Part shown: positions 33,536 through 42,340 of the stretch, in pieces
How the letters are laid out: each line of letters begins with the position of its first letter
Position numbering within the stretch: the stretch's first letter is position 1
Origin: DAHUZL01 sp035533215
GTDB taxonomy: Bacteria; Chloroflexota; Dormibacteria; Aeolococcales; Bog-877
Assembly (NCBI GenBank): GCA_035533215.1
Contig: DATLUG010000028.1
Coordinates: forward strand, 93,394-157,393
Length of the DNA: 64,000 nt
Reading direction: 5' to 3'
The notes under the pieces: generated by a model
Told to the model about the DNA's origin: nothing
What the model saw: the letters and a program-made list of their open reading frames with translations, nothing else
Database searches by the model: none
Program-made: the position numbers and the translations under genes

Positions 33536-35356
33536 ATGAAGTCGATCCATCGGCGTGTCCTGGCCATGGGTGTCCTGGGCGCCGCCTTCCTGCTGGCCGC
33601 CTGCGGCGGGGGCCCGGCCCGGCCCGTTCCCGCCGCCCCCACCGGCACGGTGAAGTTCGCCCTGCCCCCCGGGCAGACGCCCAGCTACGTCTTTCCGCTG
33701 ATGAGCGGGGCCTATTCCAACAACATCAACATCTTCCAGCTCGACGCCCTCCTCTACCCGCCCATCTACTGGTTCGGCCACAACGGTCAACCCAGCATCA
33801 ACTACCACCTCAGCATCGCCCGCCCTCCGGTCTTCTCCAACGGTGGCCGCACCGTCACCATCACCCTCAAGCACGACATCTGGTCCGACGGCCGTCCGGT
33901 CACCAATCGCGACGTCGAGTTCTGGATGCGACTGCTGTTCGCCAACAAGGCGGACTGGCTCGGCTACGTCCCCGGGAGCATTCCCGACGACGTGACCGCG
34001 ATGAGCTTCCCCAAGTCCACCCCGCAGACGTTCAGCCTCACCTTCAATCGCGCCTACAGCCACCTCTGGCTGCTCTACAACCAGCTGAGCCAGATCGAGC
34101 CGATGCCCCAGCACGCCTGGGACAAGACCTCGATGAAGGGGCGGATCGGCAACTACGACCGCAGCCGCCGCAGCGCCGTGGCGGTGTACAACTTCCTCAA
34201 TGGGCAGTCGCGCGACCAGCCGACCTACGCCAGCAACCCGCTCTGGAAGGTGGTGGACGGTCCCTGGGAGATCAGCGCCTACAGCCCGGCGACCGGCTAC
34301 GTGGCCTTCACCCCCAACCGGCGCTTCGTGGGAACCCGCTCGCACATCGCCCACTTCGAGGAGATCCCCTTCACCAGCGACACCGCCGAGTTCAACGCCC
34401 TGCGGGCGGGTCAGCTCGACTACGGCTACATCCCCGCCCAGGACCTCACCCAGAGCCACTTCTTCACCAGCCACGGCTACGGCATCGATCCCTGGGTGGC
34501 CTGGGGGTTCAACGCCCTCTTCGTCAACTACACCAATCCCAAGGTGGGGCCGATGTTCAAGCAGTTGTACCTGCGTCAGGCCATGCAGCGCCTGATCGAC
34601 CAGACCCGGATCATCCGCGACATCTACCGTGGCGCCGCCTTCCCCACCTACGGGCCGGTTCCGGTGCACCCGGCCAACTCGTTCGTGAGCTCGGTGGAGC
34701 TCCACAATCCGTACCCCTTCAGCATCGCCGCCGCGCGCGCGCTGCTGGCCGCCAATGGCTGGGCGGTCCACCCCAGCCGGATCGACACCTGCGTCCGGCC
34801 CGGCACCGGTCACGGTGAGTGCGGAGCCGGGATCGCTCGCGGTGCCCAGCTCAACTTCTCGATGGTCGCCGCCAACGGGTCGGAGCCGTTCGACGCCGAG
34901 ATGCAGACCATCCAGTCCGATTGGTCGCTGGCCGGGATCCACATCACCCTCAGCACCTCGTCGCCCTCCTCGATCCTCTCCATCGCCGTTCCCTGCAACC
35001 ACAAGACCCAGGCCGGCTGCACCTGGCAGATCGTCGACCCGTCGCCCCCCGGCGGCACCCCCACCTACTCGCCGGAGTACCTGCCCACCGGGGAGGTCTG
35101 GTTCGCCACCGGCGGCAACAACAACATCTCCGGCTACAGCAACAAGCTGATGGATGCCAAGATCCTCGCCACCACCGTGCAGTCCAGCCTGGCGGTGTTC
35201 AAGGAGTACGAGAACTACGTGGCCCTGCAGCTGCCCGAGCTGTGGCAGCCCAGCTACTACTACCAGGACTCGGTGATCTCGAAGCGGCTCAAGGGCGCCC
35301 TGCCGCAGGATCCCAACCTCAACATCTACCCGCAGACCTGGACCCTCAGCCGCTGA
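33536..35356 (+). CDS. Peptide/oligopeptide ABC transporter substrate-binding lipoprotein (family 5)
   Basis: A 606-aa extracytoplasmic solute-binding protein with a lipobox LLAAC (Cys23). SBP family 5 features include VTITLKHDIWSDGRPVTNRDVEFWMRLL near 105-130, GYVAFTPNRRFVGTRSHI near 257-274, and FNALRAGQLDYGYIP near 285-300. The RQAMQRLIDQTRIIRDIYRGAAFPTYGPVP segment lies near 348-377. It would deliver peptides or similar ligands to an ABC permease. No dpp/opp permease or ATPase follows in the window, so it is an orphan or its partner is elsewhere. It has its own strong promoter and an AGGAGG site. Confidence 0.9.
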   Translation: MKSIHRRVLAMGVLGAAFLLAACGGGPARPVPAAPTGTVKFALPPGQTPSYVFPLMSGAYSNNINIFQLDALLYPPIYWFGHNGQPSINYHLSIARPPVFSNGGRTVTITLKHDIWSDGRPVTNRDVEFWMRLLFANKADWLGYVPGSIPDDVTAMSFPKSTPQTFSLTFNRAYSHLWLLYNQLSQIEPMPQHAWDKTSMKGRIGNYDRSRRSAVAVYNFLNGQSRDQPTYASNPLWKVVDGPWEISAYSPATGYVAFTPNRRFVGTRSHIAHFEEIPFTSDTAEFNALRAGQLDYGYIPAQDLTQSHFFTSHGYGIDPWVAWGFNALFVNYTNPKVGPMFKQLYLRQAMQRLIDQTRIIRDIYRGAAFPTYGPVPVHPANSFVSSVELHNPYPFSIAAARALLAANGWAVHPSRIDTCVRPGTGHGECGAGIARGAQLNFSMVAANGSEPFDAEMQTIQSDWSLAGIHITLSTSSPSSILSIAVPCNHKTQAGCTWQIVDPSPPGGTPTYSPEYLPTGEVWFATGGNNNISGYSNKLMDAKILATTVQSSLAVFKEYENYVALQLPELWQPSYYYQDSVISKRLKGALPQDPNLNIYPQTWTLSR

Positions 35357-35501
35357 TCCAGACGCGCGGCGGCCCGACCGAGGCTGGGTGCGGCACCCGT
35401 GCCAATCGGGCCGGCACCGCCGGCGCGCGCCGACCCCGGGGCGGGCTGCCGCCGCACGGGCCGGGGCGCGACCGGCGGCCTCAGGCCGCGGCGGTCGGCC
35501 G

Positions 35502-36260
35502 TTGACCGGCAGCACGGTCCTGCTGGCGCTGGCGGTCTTCGGTGCCAGCGCGGTGGAGGCGGTCGAGGCCCTCACCATCGTGGTGGCGGCGGGCATCACC
35601 CGGGGGTGGCGGTCCACCCTGGAGGGGGCTGCGGTGGCGCTGCTGGCGCTCGCCGCCGTGGTCGCCGCGCTCGGCCCCGCCCTGGTCCACTACGTCCCCC
35701 TGGGCCTCCTCCGCCTCCTGATCGGCGGGCTGCTGCTGATCCTCGGACTGCAGTGGCTGCGCAAGGCCATCCTGCGGGCTGCCGGCCACAAGGCCAAGCA
35801 TGACGAGGACGCCATCTACCAGCGGGAGGTGGCGCGCCTCCAGGCGCTGCCGCGGCTGGCCGGCCGGCGCGACGCCACCGCCTTCGTCATCAGCTTCAAG
35901 GGGGTGTTCCTGGAGGGGATGGAGGTGGTGATGGTGGTCCTCACGCTGGGGATCAGCTCCGGCAAGCTGGCGGTGGCGACCGTCGCCGCCCTGGCCGCGA
36001 TCGTGGTGGTGAGCGCGGTGGGGGTGGTCGTCTCCCGCCAGCTGAGCGAGGTTCCCGAGAACGCACTCAAGATGGGCGTGGGTCTGATGCTGGTCAGCTT
36101 CGGGACCTTCTGGAGCGGGGAGGGAGCCGGCGTCCGCTGGCCGGGATCGGACCTTGCCATCCTCGGCCTGCTGGTGCTCTACGGGCTGGTGGCCCTGGTC
36201 GCCGTCCGGGGGCTCGAGCGCGCGCCGGTGACGCCGCCGTCGAGCGCGGAGGCGGCGTGA
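35502..36260 (+). CDS. Multi-pass membrane protein, COG4280-like
   Basis: A 252-aa protein with about six to seven membrane helices. Acidic residues sit in two helix motifs, ASAVEAVEALTIVVAAG near residues 14-30 and FKGVFLEGMEVVMVVLTLG near 130-148, reminiscent of E-x-x-E motifs of metal permeases. A soluble basic loop (HKAKHDEDAIYQREVARLQ) lies between. The family is an uncharacterised predicted transporter. Start uncertain: TTG at 35502 precedes the first helix directly; a GTG/ATG would require a long unconserved extension. The stop overlaps the next small gene. Confidence 0.65.
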   Translation: MTGSTVLLALAVFGASAVEAVEALTIVVAAGITRGWRSTLEGAAVALLALAAVVAALGPALVHYVPLGLLRLLIGGLLLILGLQWLRKAILRAAGHKAKHDEDAIYQREVARLQALPRLAGRRDATAFVISFKGVFLEGMEVVMVVLTLGISSGKLAVATVAALAAIVVVSAVGVVVSRQLSEVPENALKMGVGLMLVSFGTFWSGEGAGVRWPGSDLAILGLLVLYGLVALVAVRGLERAPVTPPSSAEAA

Positions 36261-36463
36261 GCCCAGCCCGCGCCCTGGGCGCGTTCGGGCACTTCTGGTG
36301 GGAGTTCCTGGTCGGGGACACGCCCGAGCTGGCGGTCGGGTCGGTAGCGGCGATCGCGGTCGGCTTCGGTGTCGCCCACGGGGCCGGCGCCCTGTTCGTG
36401 CTCTTCCCGGCCGCGGTGGTGGGGCTGCTCGGCCTCAGCGTCTGGCGCGGTCGGCGGCGCTGA
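36257..36463 (+). CDS. Small membrane protein, partner of the upstream permease-like gene
   Basis: A 68-aa protein with an aromatic amphipathic start (FGHFWWEFLVGDTPELAVG) and one or two membrane helices (about 25-62). It starts with GTG overlapping the upstream stop as GTGA, so it is translated together with the COG4280-like protein and may be its accessory subunit. Not otherwise recognised. Confidence 0.6.
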   Translation: MSPARALGAFGHFWWEFLVGDTPELAVGSVAAIAVGFGVAHGAGALFVLFPAAVVGLLGLSVWRGRRR

Positions 36464-36562
36464 GACCCTGCCCCCCGTCGAGCGGACGGCCGGCAGCACC
36501 CACGGCGCCCACCACGCGTCGGTCCGCCCGGGCGCGGCCCGGGCGCGGCCCGGGCGCCGGCG

Positions 36563-36568
36563 TAGACT
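36563..36568 (+). promoter_or_regulatory. Candidate -10 box ahead of a two-gene unit
   Basis: TAGACT, seven bases before the ATG at 36576. The identical TAGACT-seven-base spacing recurs at 63197. Confidence 0.45.
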
Positions 36569-36575
36569 GCGGGCC

Positions 36576-36872
36576 ATGACAGGAGGGCCGGACATGGCGA
36601 CGAACGGCACCCAGGCCCCGGGAGGCGAGGAGTGGGCCCGCTATGGCCGCGCCCTTGTCAGCGGCATGGCGGAGGTGGTCGGGGAGGTATCCGAGACGGC
36701 TCGTCCGCTCCTGCTGGAGACGGCCGACTACTGGCTCTCGGTGGGGTTGGCCATCGGCACCCAGCTGCCCGCGGCAGCCGCCCGGTTGCTGGCGCTGATC
36801 GAGACTGAGGAGCGGGGCCGGGCCGAACTGACGGCCGACGCGGACGCCTTCGTCGCGGACGCGCTCGGGTGA
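36576..36872 (+). CDS. Small acidic helical protein, unknown function
   Basis: A 98-aa protein: EEWARYGRALVSGMAEVVGEVSETARPLLLETADYWLSVGLAIG then an Ala-rich helix. It looks like a soluble or membrane-associated helical protein without known domain. If transcription starts seven bases after TAGACT the ATG at 36576 is leaderless. ATG 36594, with AGGAGG seven bases upstream, is an equally good internal start. Its stop overlaps the GTG of a 55-codon gene. Confidence 0.6.
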   Translation: MTGGPDMATNGTQAPGGEEWARYGRALVSGMAEVVGEVSETARPLLLETADYWLSVGLAIGTQLPAAAARLLALIETEERGRAELTADADAFVADALG

Positions 36873-37036
36873 GGCGCCGGAGCCTGGTCTCCGAGCTCTA
36901 CCATGCGGCCCGGGTGGCCAACGACGTCAGCACGGTCGCCTCCGGCAACCCCCACCGGATCGCCCGCCGGGCCAAGAACAAGATCGTCGGCCGGGCGGTG
37001 GCGCGGGCGGGGCTCTGGCGGGCGCTCTGGGGCTGA
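36869..37036 (+). CDS. 55-aa basic protein, conserved-looking, unknown function
   Basis: A short gene starting with GTG in a GTGA overlap with its upstream neighbour. The product begins RRRSLVSELYHAARVANDV, then has a Gly-Asn-Pro turn and a basic stretch RIARRAKNKIVGRAVARAG ending LWRALWG. The pattern A-R-x-A-N-D ... ASGNPHRIARRAKNK is one I associate with small hypothetical proteins of GC-rich bacteria. The positive charge and amphipathic character suggest membrane or nucleic-acid binding. The overlap and clean frame argue that it is real. Confidence 0.6.
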   Translation: MRRRSLVSELYHAARVANDVSTVASGNPHRIARRAKNKIVGRAVARAGLWRALWG

Positions 37037-37309
37037 CGCGGCGGCGGCCGCTCCGGCCGTCTCGGCGTCGCTCCCCCGGGCTCTGCGCGCCTTCCGGACC
37101 GGCTCCCTCCCACCCCCTGCGATCCACGACCCGGCCGGGCGCACCGGCTGGCGGCGGCGCGAAGGGCAGGGCGGGCGGTCGCGGGCGCACGCAGGGGGAC
37201 CGCCAGTGCTGGGTCGGTCACCCTCGGGCGTGGTCGTTGGTGGCGCTCGCCCGCCTGCCCGCGATGGCCCTCGCAACGGGCGGCCGACCGAGGGGCCAGC
37301 GCCGGGTGG

Positions 37310-38157
37310 TCAGGTCGCGGTGTGGCGGCGGGAGAGCCGGATCGCGAGGGGGACGAAGACCGAACGGATGGCGAAGGACCAGAGCCGGATCGCCAGCTCA
37401 GGGTGCGCCATCGGCCAGATGTGGACCCGGGCCGACGGATTGGGGTTGCCGAAGGGCTGTCACAGGGAGGCGGTCCGGGCGCTGATGGGCTTCCAGTCGG
37501 CGACCGCCCGCAGCCAGGGCGCCATCCCCTGGGTGGCGACGGACGCGTTGGAGATGAACAACAGCGGAAAGATGAAGTTGAAGCTGGTCGCCTGGGCGGC
37601 CTCGGCGCTCCGGTAGACGATCCCGAGGCAGATTCCGACCCAGGTCATCGCGTCGGCGAAGCGGAGTGCCAGCCCGAATCCACCCAGCGCCGGCACCGTC
37701 CCGTTGTGGATCCGCCACCCGACCACGGCCCCGGCACCGGCGACGACGGCGAGGCCGATGAGGTTGGCCACGAGGTCCGCCACGGTGCGTCCGGCGAGGA
37801 CGGCGTCCCTCGACATCGGCAGGGACCGGAAGCGGTCGATGATCCCCTTCGGGAGGTCGTCGGTGAGCCCGACGGCGGTGCCGGCGGCGGTGCCGGCGGC
37901 GGGCATGCCGAAGATGACCGCGACCAGATGGGCATGGAAGCTGGCAACACTGGGAAGGGTGAGGCGCTGCCGAACACGTAGGTGAGCAGCAGCACGAACA
38001 TGATGGGCTGGATGGTCACGTCGGAGCGCTGCATCGGTGCGCGGGCGACGTGGGTGAGGCTGCGGCGGGCGAGGACGAGCACGTCGCGCTGCGACCAGCG
38101 GATCCGCCGCCACGCCGAGCCGGCGCCGAGGCCGGCGACCGCCGGAATCGTCATCAC
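37310..38157 (-). pseudogene. ABC-2 type permease (DrrB-like), frameshifted and interrupted
   Basis: The 5' part (MMTIPAVAG ... PIMFVLLLTYVFGSA) stops matching near 37965. The rest continues in another frame: VIFGMPAAGTAAGTAVGLTDDL, then KGIIDRFRSLPMSRDAVLAGRTVADL, typical of daunorubicin-resistance-type permeases. An in-frame TGA at 37460-37462 interrupts the C-terminus, after which the frame resumes with QPFGNPNPSARVHIW and ends at 37310. A functional permease would need both lesions reversed. It follows the remnant of its ATPase partner. Confidence 0.75.
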
Positions 38158-38158
38158 G

Positions 38159-38545
38159 CTACGACGGCGTCGGCGAGCGCCGGTTCACCGGCGGCGGCCC
38201 ACCCCGTCCCGTGACGGTGAGGGCGAGGAACACGTCGTCGAGCGATGGGCGGTGCAGGCCGAGGTCGACCGCGACCACCTGGGCCTCGTCGAGCGTGCGC
38301 ACCACCTGGGACAGGATCAGGGCTCCCCGCGGCACCGGCGCGACGAGCCGTCCCGGTCCCTCGTCGATCCTGACCGGACCGCAGGTGTGATCGCTCAGTC
38401 CGCGTGCCGCGGCGGCGAGGTTGCTGGCTTGGCTGATGGTCAGCTCGAGGCGATCGCCCCCCACGTGGGCCGTGAGTTCGTCGGCGGTCCCCTCCGCGAT
38501 CACCCGCCCGGCGTCGATCACAACGATCCGATCGGCCAGCGCTCG
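38159..38545 (-). pseudogene. ABC transporter ATPase (DrrA-like), C-terminal fragment
   Basis: The frame retains only the end of the nucleotide-binding domain from LADRIVVIDAGRVIAEGTADEL onward plus the C-terminal regulatory domain (RLELTISQASNLAAAARGL ... VVAVDLGLHRPSLDDVFLALTG-like end). The Walker A, signature and Walker B motifs are missing; DNA beyond about 38545 no longer matches. It abuts drrB in normal order. Confidence 0.75.
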
Positions 38546-39519
38546 CCGAGCGCGATCCCGAGCACGTCGACCAGCACCGCTGCCAGCATCAGTAGTTGGA
38601 TCGGCAGATGCGCGACACCTCGGTGCCCTCGCCGACCGGGTCCGGTTCGCTCGCGCGATCGGGGCCGTGGGCGGGGCCCCGGCCCTCACACCGCCAGCGT
38701 CCTCGCGGACGTGCCCGCTGACGAGCTCCGAAGCTGGATCCTGGAGGTCGCCCACGATCTCCTGGGCGGGACTGCGCGCCGCGGCCGGGGGCGGCCCCGC
38801 CGCAGCTGACGACATCGGAGCGCACCGGAGAGACCGCCTCCTCGTGGTCCTAGACCCGGAGCCGCCGAGCTGGCCGGCCCCCCGCGCGTCGTCGCCGAGC
38901 TAGACCCCTGCCTGCGCCACGACCGGCCGATGCCGAGCCGCCCCGGGCCGCGGACCTGGTGGCCCTGCGACCGGGAGCCCTCACCGAGCCACGGTCCGTC
39001 CCCTCCCCGATGCGGGGACCAGATCGGCGGCGGCAGGTCGCTTCGGCGATGTGCGGTGTCCGACGCGTGCAGGCAGCCCCGGACCGCTGTGGGAACGGCA
39101 TTGTCGACTGGCCCCACCTGTGGGCGCCGGGGTTGATGGTGCGGGCGACGACCCGCGTCGGGGCTGGGGATGGGTGGGCGTTCGTCGTCGTCATCGGGGG
39201 GCGCGGGGAGCGGGGGGGGTGGACAACCGGGAAAGCGGGGGGAACAGCCAGGTCTCCCCGGGCAGGGCCGTGCCGTTCCGGGCCGCCTGGGCCCTCACAG
39301 CGGCGTGTTTTCGGCCGCACCGGCCGCGGACCCCGAAGGTCGGCCCGCGGCGACCTCGGGGCGGGCGGGTCGGCCGGTGGGGGGGGCCGCCGACGAGGGG
39401 GTCGGATCGCGGGGGGTGGCGTCGGTCGCGGGCGGGCGGCGCGGGTGCCGGCGGTCCGATGGCGCCGCCGCTGGGACCGGCGCATCGGCGGGGCCCCGGC
39501 GTCGGAGCGTCTGCTGCCC
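38546..39519. other. Unassigned region between ABC and IS21 remnants
   Basis: About 970 bp with no recognisable gene. It is probably built from deletion junctions and mobile-element debris, since both neighbours are truncated toward it. Confidence 0.4.
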
Positions 39520-40084
39520 CCCCGAAGGCGGCGAAGGTCTCGACGTGGGCTTCGAGCAAGGCCTGCGGGGGGAGCTGCCCGCACGGGCAAGCGGAAGGCG
39601 GCCCCGCTGGCCCAGACGCGCATGGTGAAGAGGTCGAACTTCTCCGGCCCCCCGGGGAAGCGGACCCACGACTTGCCCAGGTCGACCTCGGCCGCGGCGC
39701 CGGGCTCGTGATGCTGCGGCACCATCACCTCCCGACCCCACCCAGCTCCCGCCGGCGCCCCCGGACATCGGCCCGGACCGTCCGCTCCGAGACCGCGGCC
39801 CCCTGCTCCGCGGTCAGCCGGGCCCAGATCCGGTGCGCCGTGTGACGCTGCTTGCGGGGCGCCGTCCGGCCGGCCTCGAGCATCGCGTCGATCGCCGGCT
39901 TCCACGGGGCCAGCACCGGCTGGGGATAGGGCCGCTCCTTCCGGGGCGGCGGCTCGGCGCTGCGCAGCGCCTGCCGGACGTCCCGGCGATGGCAGGCGTG
40001 CTGCCGGGCCAGCGCCCGGACGCTCCAGCCGTGCCGGGCGTGGTCCCAGCGGATCCGTTCAAAGAGCTCCACCTGGTCGTGCAC
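39520..40084 (-). pseudogene. istA: IS21-family transposase IstA, N-terminal part, frameshifted
   Basis: Starts GTG at 40084 after GAGGAG, and encodes VELFERIRWDHARHGWSVRALARQHACHRRDVRQAL, the IstA helix-turn-helix, then APRKQRHTAHRIWARL. A frameshift near 39745 moves the match to another frame (REVMVPQHHEPGAAAEVDLGKSW) and a second one near 39575 moves it again (LEAHVETFAAFGG). The rest of the DDE domain is gone, so the element cannot transpose itself. Confidence 0.75.
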
Positions 40085-40141
40085 TCCTCATCTCCGTAGC
40101 TCCGGACACTGGCCGGGAGGCTACGGCTGGGGCGCTCAGGT

Positions 40142-40197
40142 TGGGGCCAAGTACCTCTGCCGATTCACCCCAAAGTGGGGCCAGATAACGCTGCCGA
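40142..40197. repeat. IS21-type end repeats upstream of istA
   Basis: Two 22-bp direct copies (40142-40163 and 40176-40197), starting TGGGGCCA and ending CTGCCGA, agree at 18 of 22 positions with starts 34 bp apart. IS21 elements carry multiple such repeats in each end; the position just before istA fits its left end. Confidence 0.6.
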
Positions 40198-40613
40198 ACC
40201 CACCAGCGGGCAGCATCGCACGGGATGGTCCGCGTGCCGCGGCGGCGATCCGCTGTCGAAGCACTTGTGCCAGGTGACGACCGCAGCGGGATGTATGACT
40301 GGCCTCCTGAGATCAGGCTGAGAGCTTGGTAACGGAACAACGACCAAGTCCTATCGTGCGCGTAACGGAAGATGCGAGCGCCGAATCCGACGCTCAACTT
40401 CGCGTGCGTCGGGCCACGGCCAGCCGGGCGGGATCGCGGACCTGGCATCGGACAGCGTCACGGTGCGGCGCTCAGATAGTTCTGTCACCGGATTCTCAGT
40501 CGCATCTCATGCGGCCCAGTCCGGGGCGGTCTATGGTCACGCCAGACGCGACCGCCAGCTCCGGGGTGAGGTGGTCGCGGTCTACCAGCACCCCGAGCAC
40601 GCGAGGAGATTGG

Positions 40614-41132
40614 ATGATGAAGCGACTTCGAATCTTGACGATGGCAGGACTCGGCAGCGCCGCCCTGATGCTGGCGGTGGTGCCGGCAGCGGCACACGGC
40701 CCCAACAGTTCCCACAAGTCAACCGTTCTCGTAACCGGCAGAGGATCGCTGCTGGCTACCACGCCGGGCATCACAACCGGTGCGACATCGCGGGCGAACT
40801 TCGCGCTGGTGGTGCGTCAGGTGGGCACGGGGCCAGTCCGCGGGCACACCGAGTTCCAGATTCACACTGGGCTCAAGCACTTGACCTTTTCCTCGACGTC
40901 GGAGAGCAACCTCGTGGTGACCGGCTGCACCGTGACCTACGGAGGCACTGGCCGGATGGGCCGTGCCCGCGGCTTCACATTCAGCGCGACAGCAGTCGAC
41001 GCTAAGGTGAGCGGTTGCACCGCTACCAAGGATGAGTTCGCGATCACGATCACCCCGCCGGTGGGAAGCGCGCGGGCCGTCTACACCCTAGCCCTGATCG
41101 CGCTGAGCCGGGGATCGATCACCCTTCGCTGA
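40614..41132 (+). CDS. Secreted protein of unknown function
   Basis: A 172-aa product with a clear signal peptide (MMKRLRILTMAGLGSAALML, cleavage after AAAHG near residue 28) and a beta-rich mature domain with two Cys (VVTGCTVTYGG, KVSGCTATKDE). It resembles a small beta-sandwich; no family recognised. GAGGAG precedes the ATG pair at 40614. Base composition is lower in GC than the chromosome-like part of the window, and it stands alone between IS remnants, so it may have been acquired horizontally. A strong hairpin follows. Confidence 0.65.
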   Translation: MMKRLRILTMAGLGSAALMLAVVPAAAHGPNSSHKSTVLVTGRGSLLATTPGITTGATSRANFALVVRQVGTGPVRGHTEFQIHTGLKHLTFSSTSESNLVVTGCTVTYGGTGRMGRARGFTFSATAVDAKVSGCTATKDEFAITITPPVGSARAVYTLALIALSRGSITLR

Positions 41133-41159
41133 CCCGACATCGCGTCCCCGAGATGGGCA

Positions 41160-41186
41160 GGGGTGGCGCCCAATGGGCGCCACCCC
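41160..41186 (+). terminator. Strong hairpin after the secreted-protein gene
   Basis: GGGGTGGCGCC and GGCGCCACCCC form a perfect 11-bp stem around CAATG, 27 bases downstream of the stop codon. No U-tract follows, so intrinsic termination is likely but not certain. Confidence 0.6.
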
Positions 41187-41836
41187 TCGACGTCGCAGGG
41201 AGCCTGGGGTGGCGCCGCTGCCGAGCCGGCGCTCGGAGCTGGCCGGAGGACGGGTCGAGAACTCGGCGTCCCGCCAGGTCGAGGAGGCTGATCGCGACAG
41301 CGCCGCGCCCACGGCGGCCGCCACTCGATGCCCGGAGCGTGCCTGAGTACCCCACCGGCAGCCTTGGCCGCAGCGCGCCCGTGTGGGCGCCTATCCCGAG
41401 GGCCTCGTGAGCAGCCCGAACTGCGGGGTGGTCTTCTGTGCCATCGACACCACGGTCCGGCTCTGCAGCCGGGCCGCGAGCTTGGCTTAGGGCCGTCCGC
41501 GTGACGCCCCCTTCGTCGTGTCGCGGCCACATCGGCGGACGGACGGTCAGCTTCGCGCCCGCCAGCCACTTTGCCCAACAGTCGGCGAAGGTCGTCCGGC
41601 CGGTGGGGTGCGCCCCACCGATGTTGTGGTGTGCTACCGCTTCATCAGCGCCCTCTCCACGACGTCCCGGCGGCGTCCATAGACGGATGAAGCATCCGTG
41701 AGTCCGGCATCCCGGGATCCCGGCCCGCACGGCATTTCCCACTCGGCAGGAGCTGTGGGCGATCACGAATAGTGCAATGAGCTGATCACTAAAAGTGCAG
41801 AGGTTCGGTGGCAGGAGCGGAGCCCTGACGGTGGAC
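41187..41836. other. Unassigned 650-bp stretch
   Basis: No gene recognised on either strand. The DNA near 41760-41800 is locally A+T-rich (ACTAAAAGTGC) compared with surroundings and may be the outer edge of a mobile element. Confidence 0.4.
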
Positions 41837-41857
41837 AGTGTCAACGGTCACGAAACG

Positions 41858-41897
41858 TCCCGGTGGGCGGACACCAGGAATCCCGCTGGGCGGACAC
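41858..41897. repeat. Tandem repeats at an IS21-type end
   Basis: Two 17-bp copies (41858-41874, 41881-41897), TCCCGGTGGGCGGACAC and the same with one change, spaced 23 bp apart. They lie just beyond the 3' end of the istB remnant, where the right end of an IS21 element would be. Confidence 0.55.
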
Positions 41898-41929
41898 GAG
41901 ATGTCCGGGTCGGGTTCAGGCCATGGGCT

Positions 41930-42298
41930 GCACCCCGAGCCCTCGGTGGCGTCGGTGAGGCGAAGGGATGTGCCCTCGGTGAGGACGACGTGGGCGTGGT
42001 GGAGGAGCCGGCGGGGTGGAGGTTGGACGTGACCGCCACGCTGCGGCGCTCGGAGGCAGCGTCGACAACACGATAGAAAGCCTCGGCGGCGTCCTGGCCG
42101 GCGCGGAGCAGGCCAATGTCGTCGATCACGATGAGATCGCCGCGGGTGATCCGGGTCACCACCTTGGCGGTGGAGCCGTCCACCTTGGCGCGGCCGAGCA
42201 GGGTGGTGAGCGACTCCAAGGTGAACCAGGCCGCGCGCCGGCCGCTGTCGATGTTGGCCGAGGCGAGGGCCTCGCAGAGGTGACTCTTGCCGGTCCCC
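41930..42298 (-). pseudogene. istB: IS21-family helper ATPase IstB, truncated and internally deleted
   Basis: The frame enters at 42298 with the Walker A motif GTGKSHLCEALASANID, continues through ESLTTLLGRAKVDGSTAKV, the Walker B LIVIDDIGLLRAG and SVAVTSNLHPAG. An internal deletion then shifts frame, and the usual RLLHHAHVVLTEGTSLRLTDAT end resumes in another frame. The N-terminal half is missing; the break at 42298 coincides with the start of an IS630-type element. It is not part of the istA remnant at 39.5-40.1 kb, which lies in the wrong relative position. Confidence 0.75.
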
Positions 42299-42340
42299 CT
42301 TGTTTCCCGGAGCTGAGGTTCATGTTAATGTCAGGGGGTC

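Noticed and set aside
41119..41844. 241-aa minus-strand frame between the secreted protein and istB remnant
   Set aside because: No recognised motif, no ribosome site, overlaps the terminator hairpin; composition looks like translated non-coding DNA.
39520..42298. One complete IS21 element (istA plus istB)
   Set aside because: On the minus strand istA should lie at higher coordinates than istB; here it is the reverse, and about 1.8 kb with an intact secreted-protein gene lies between.
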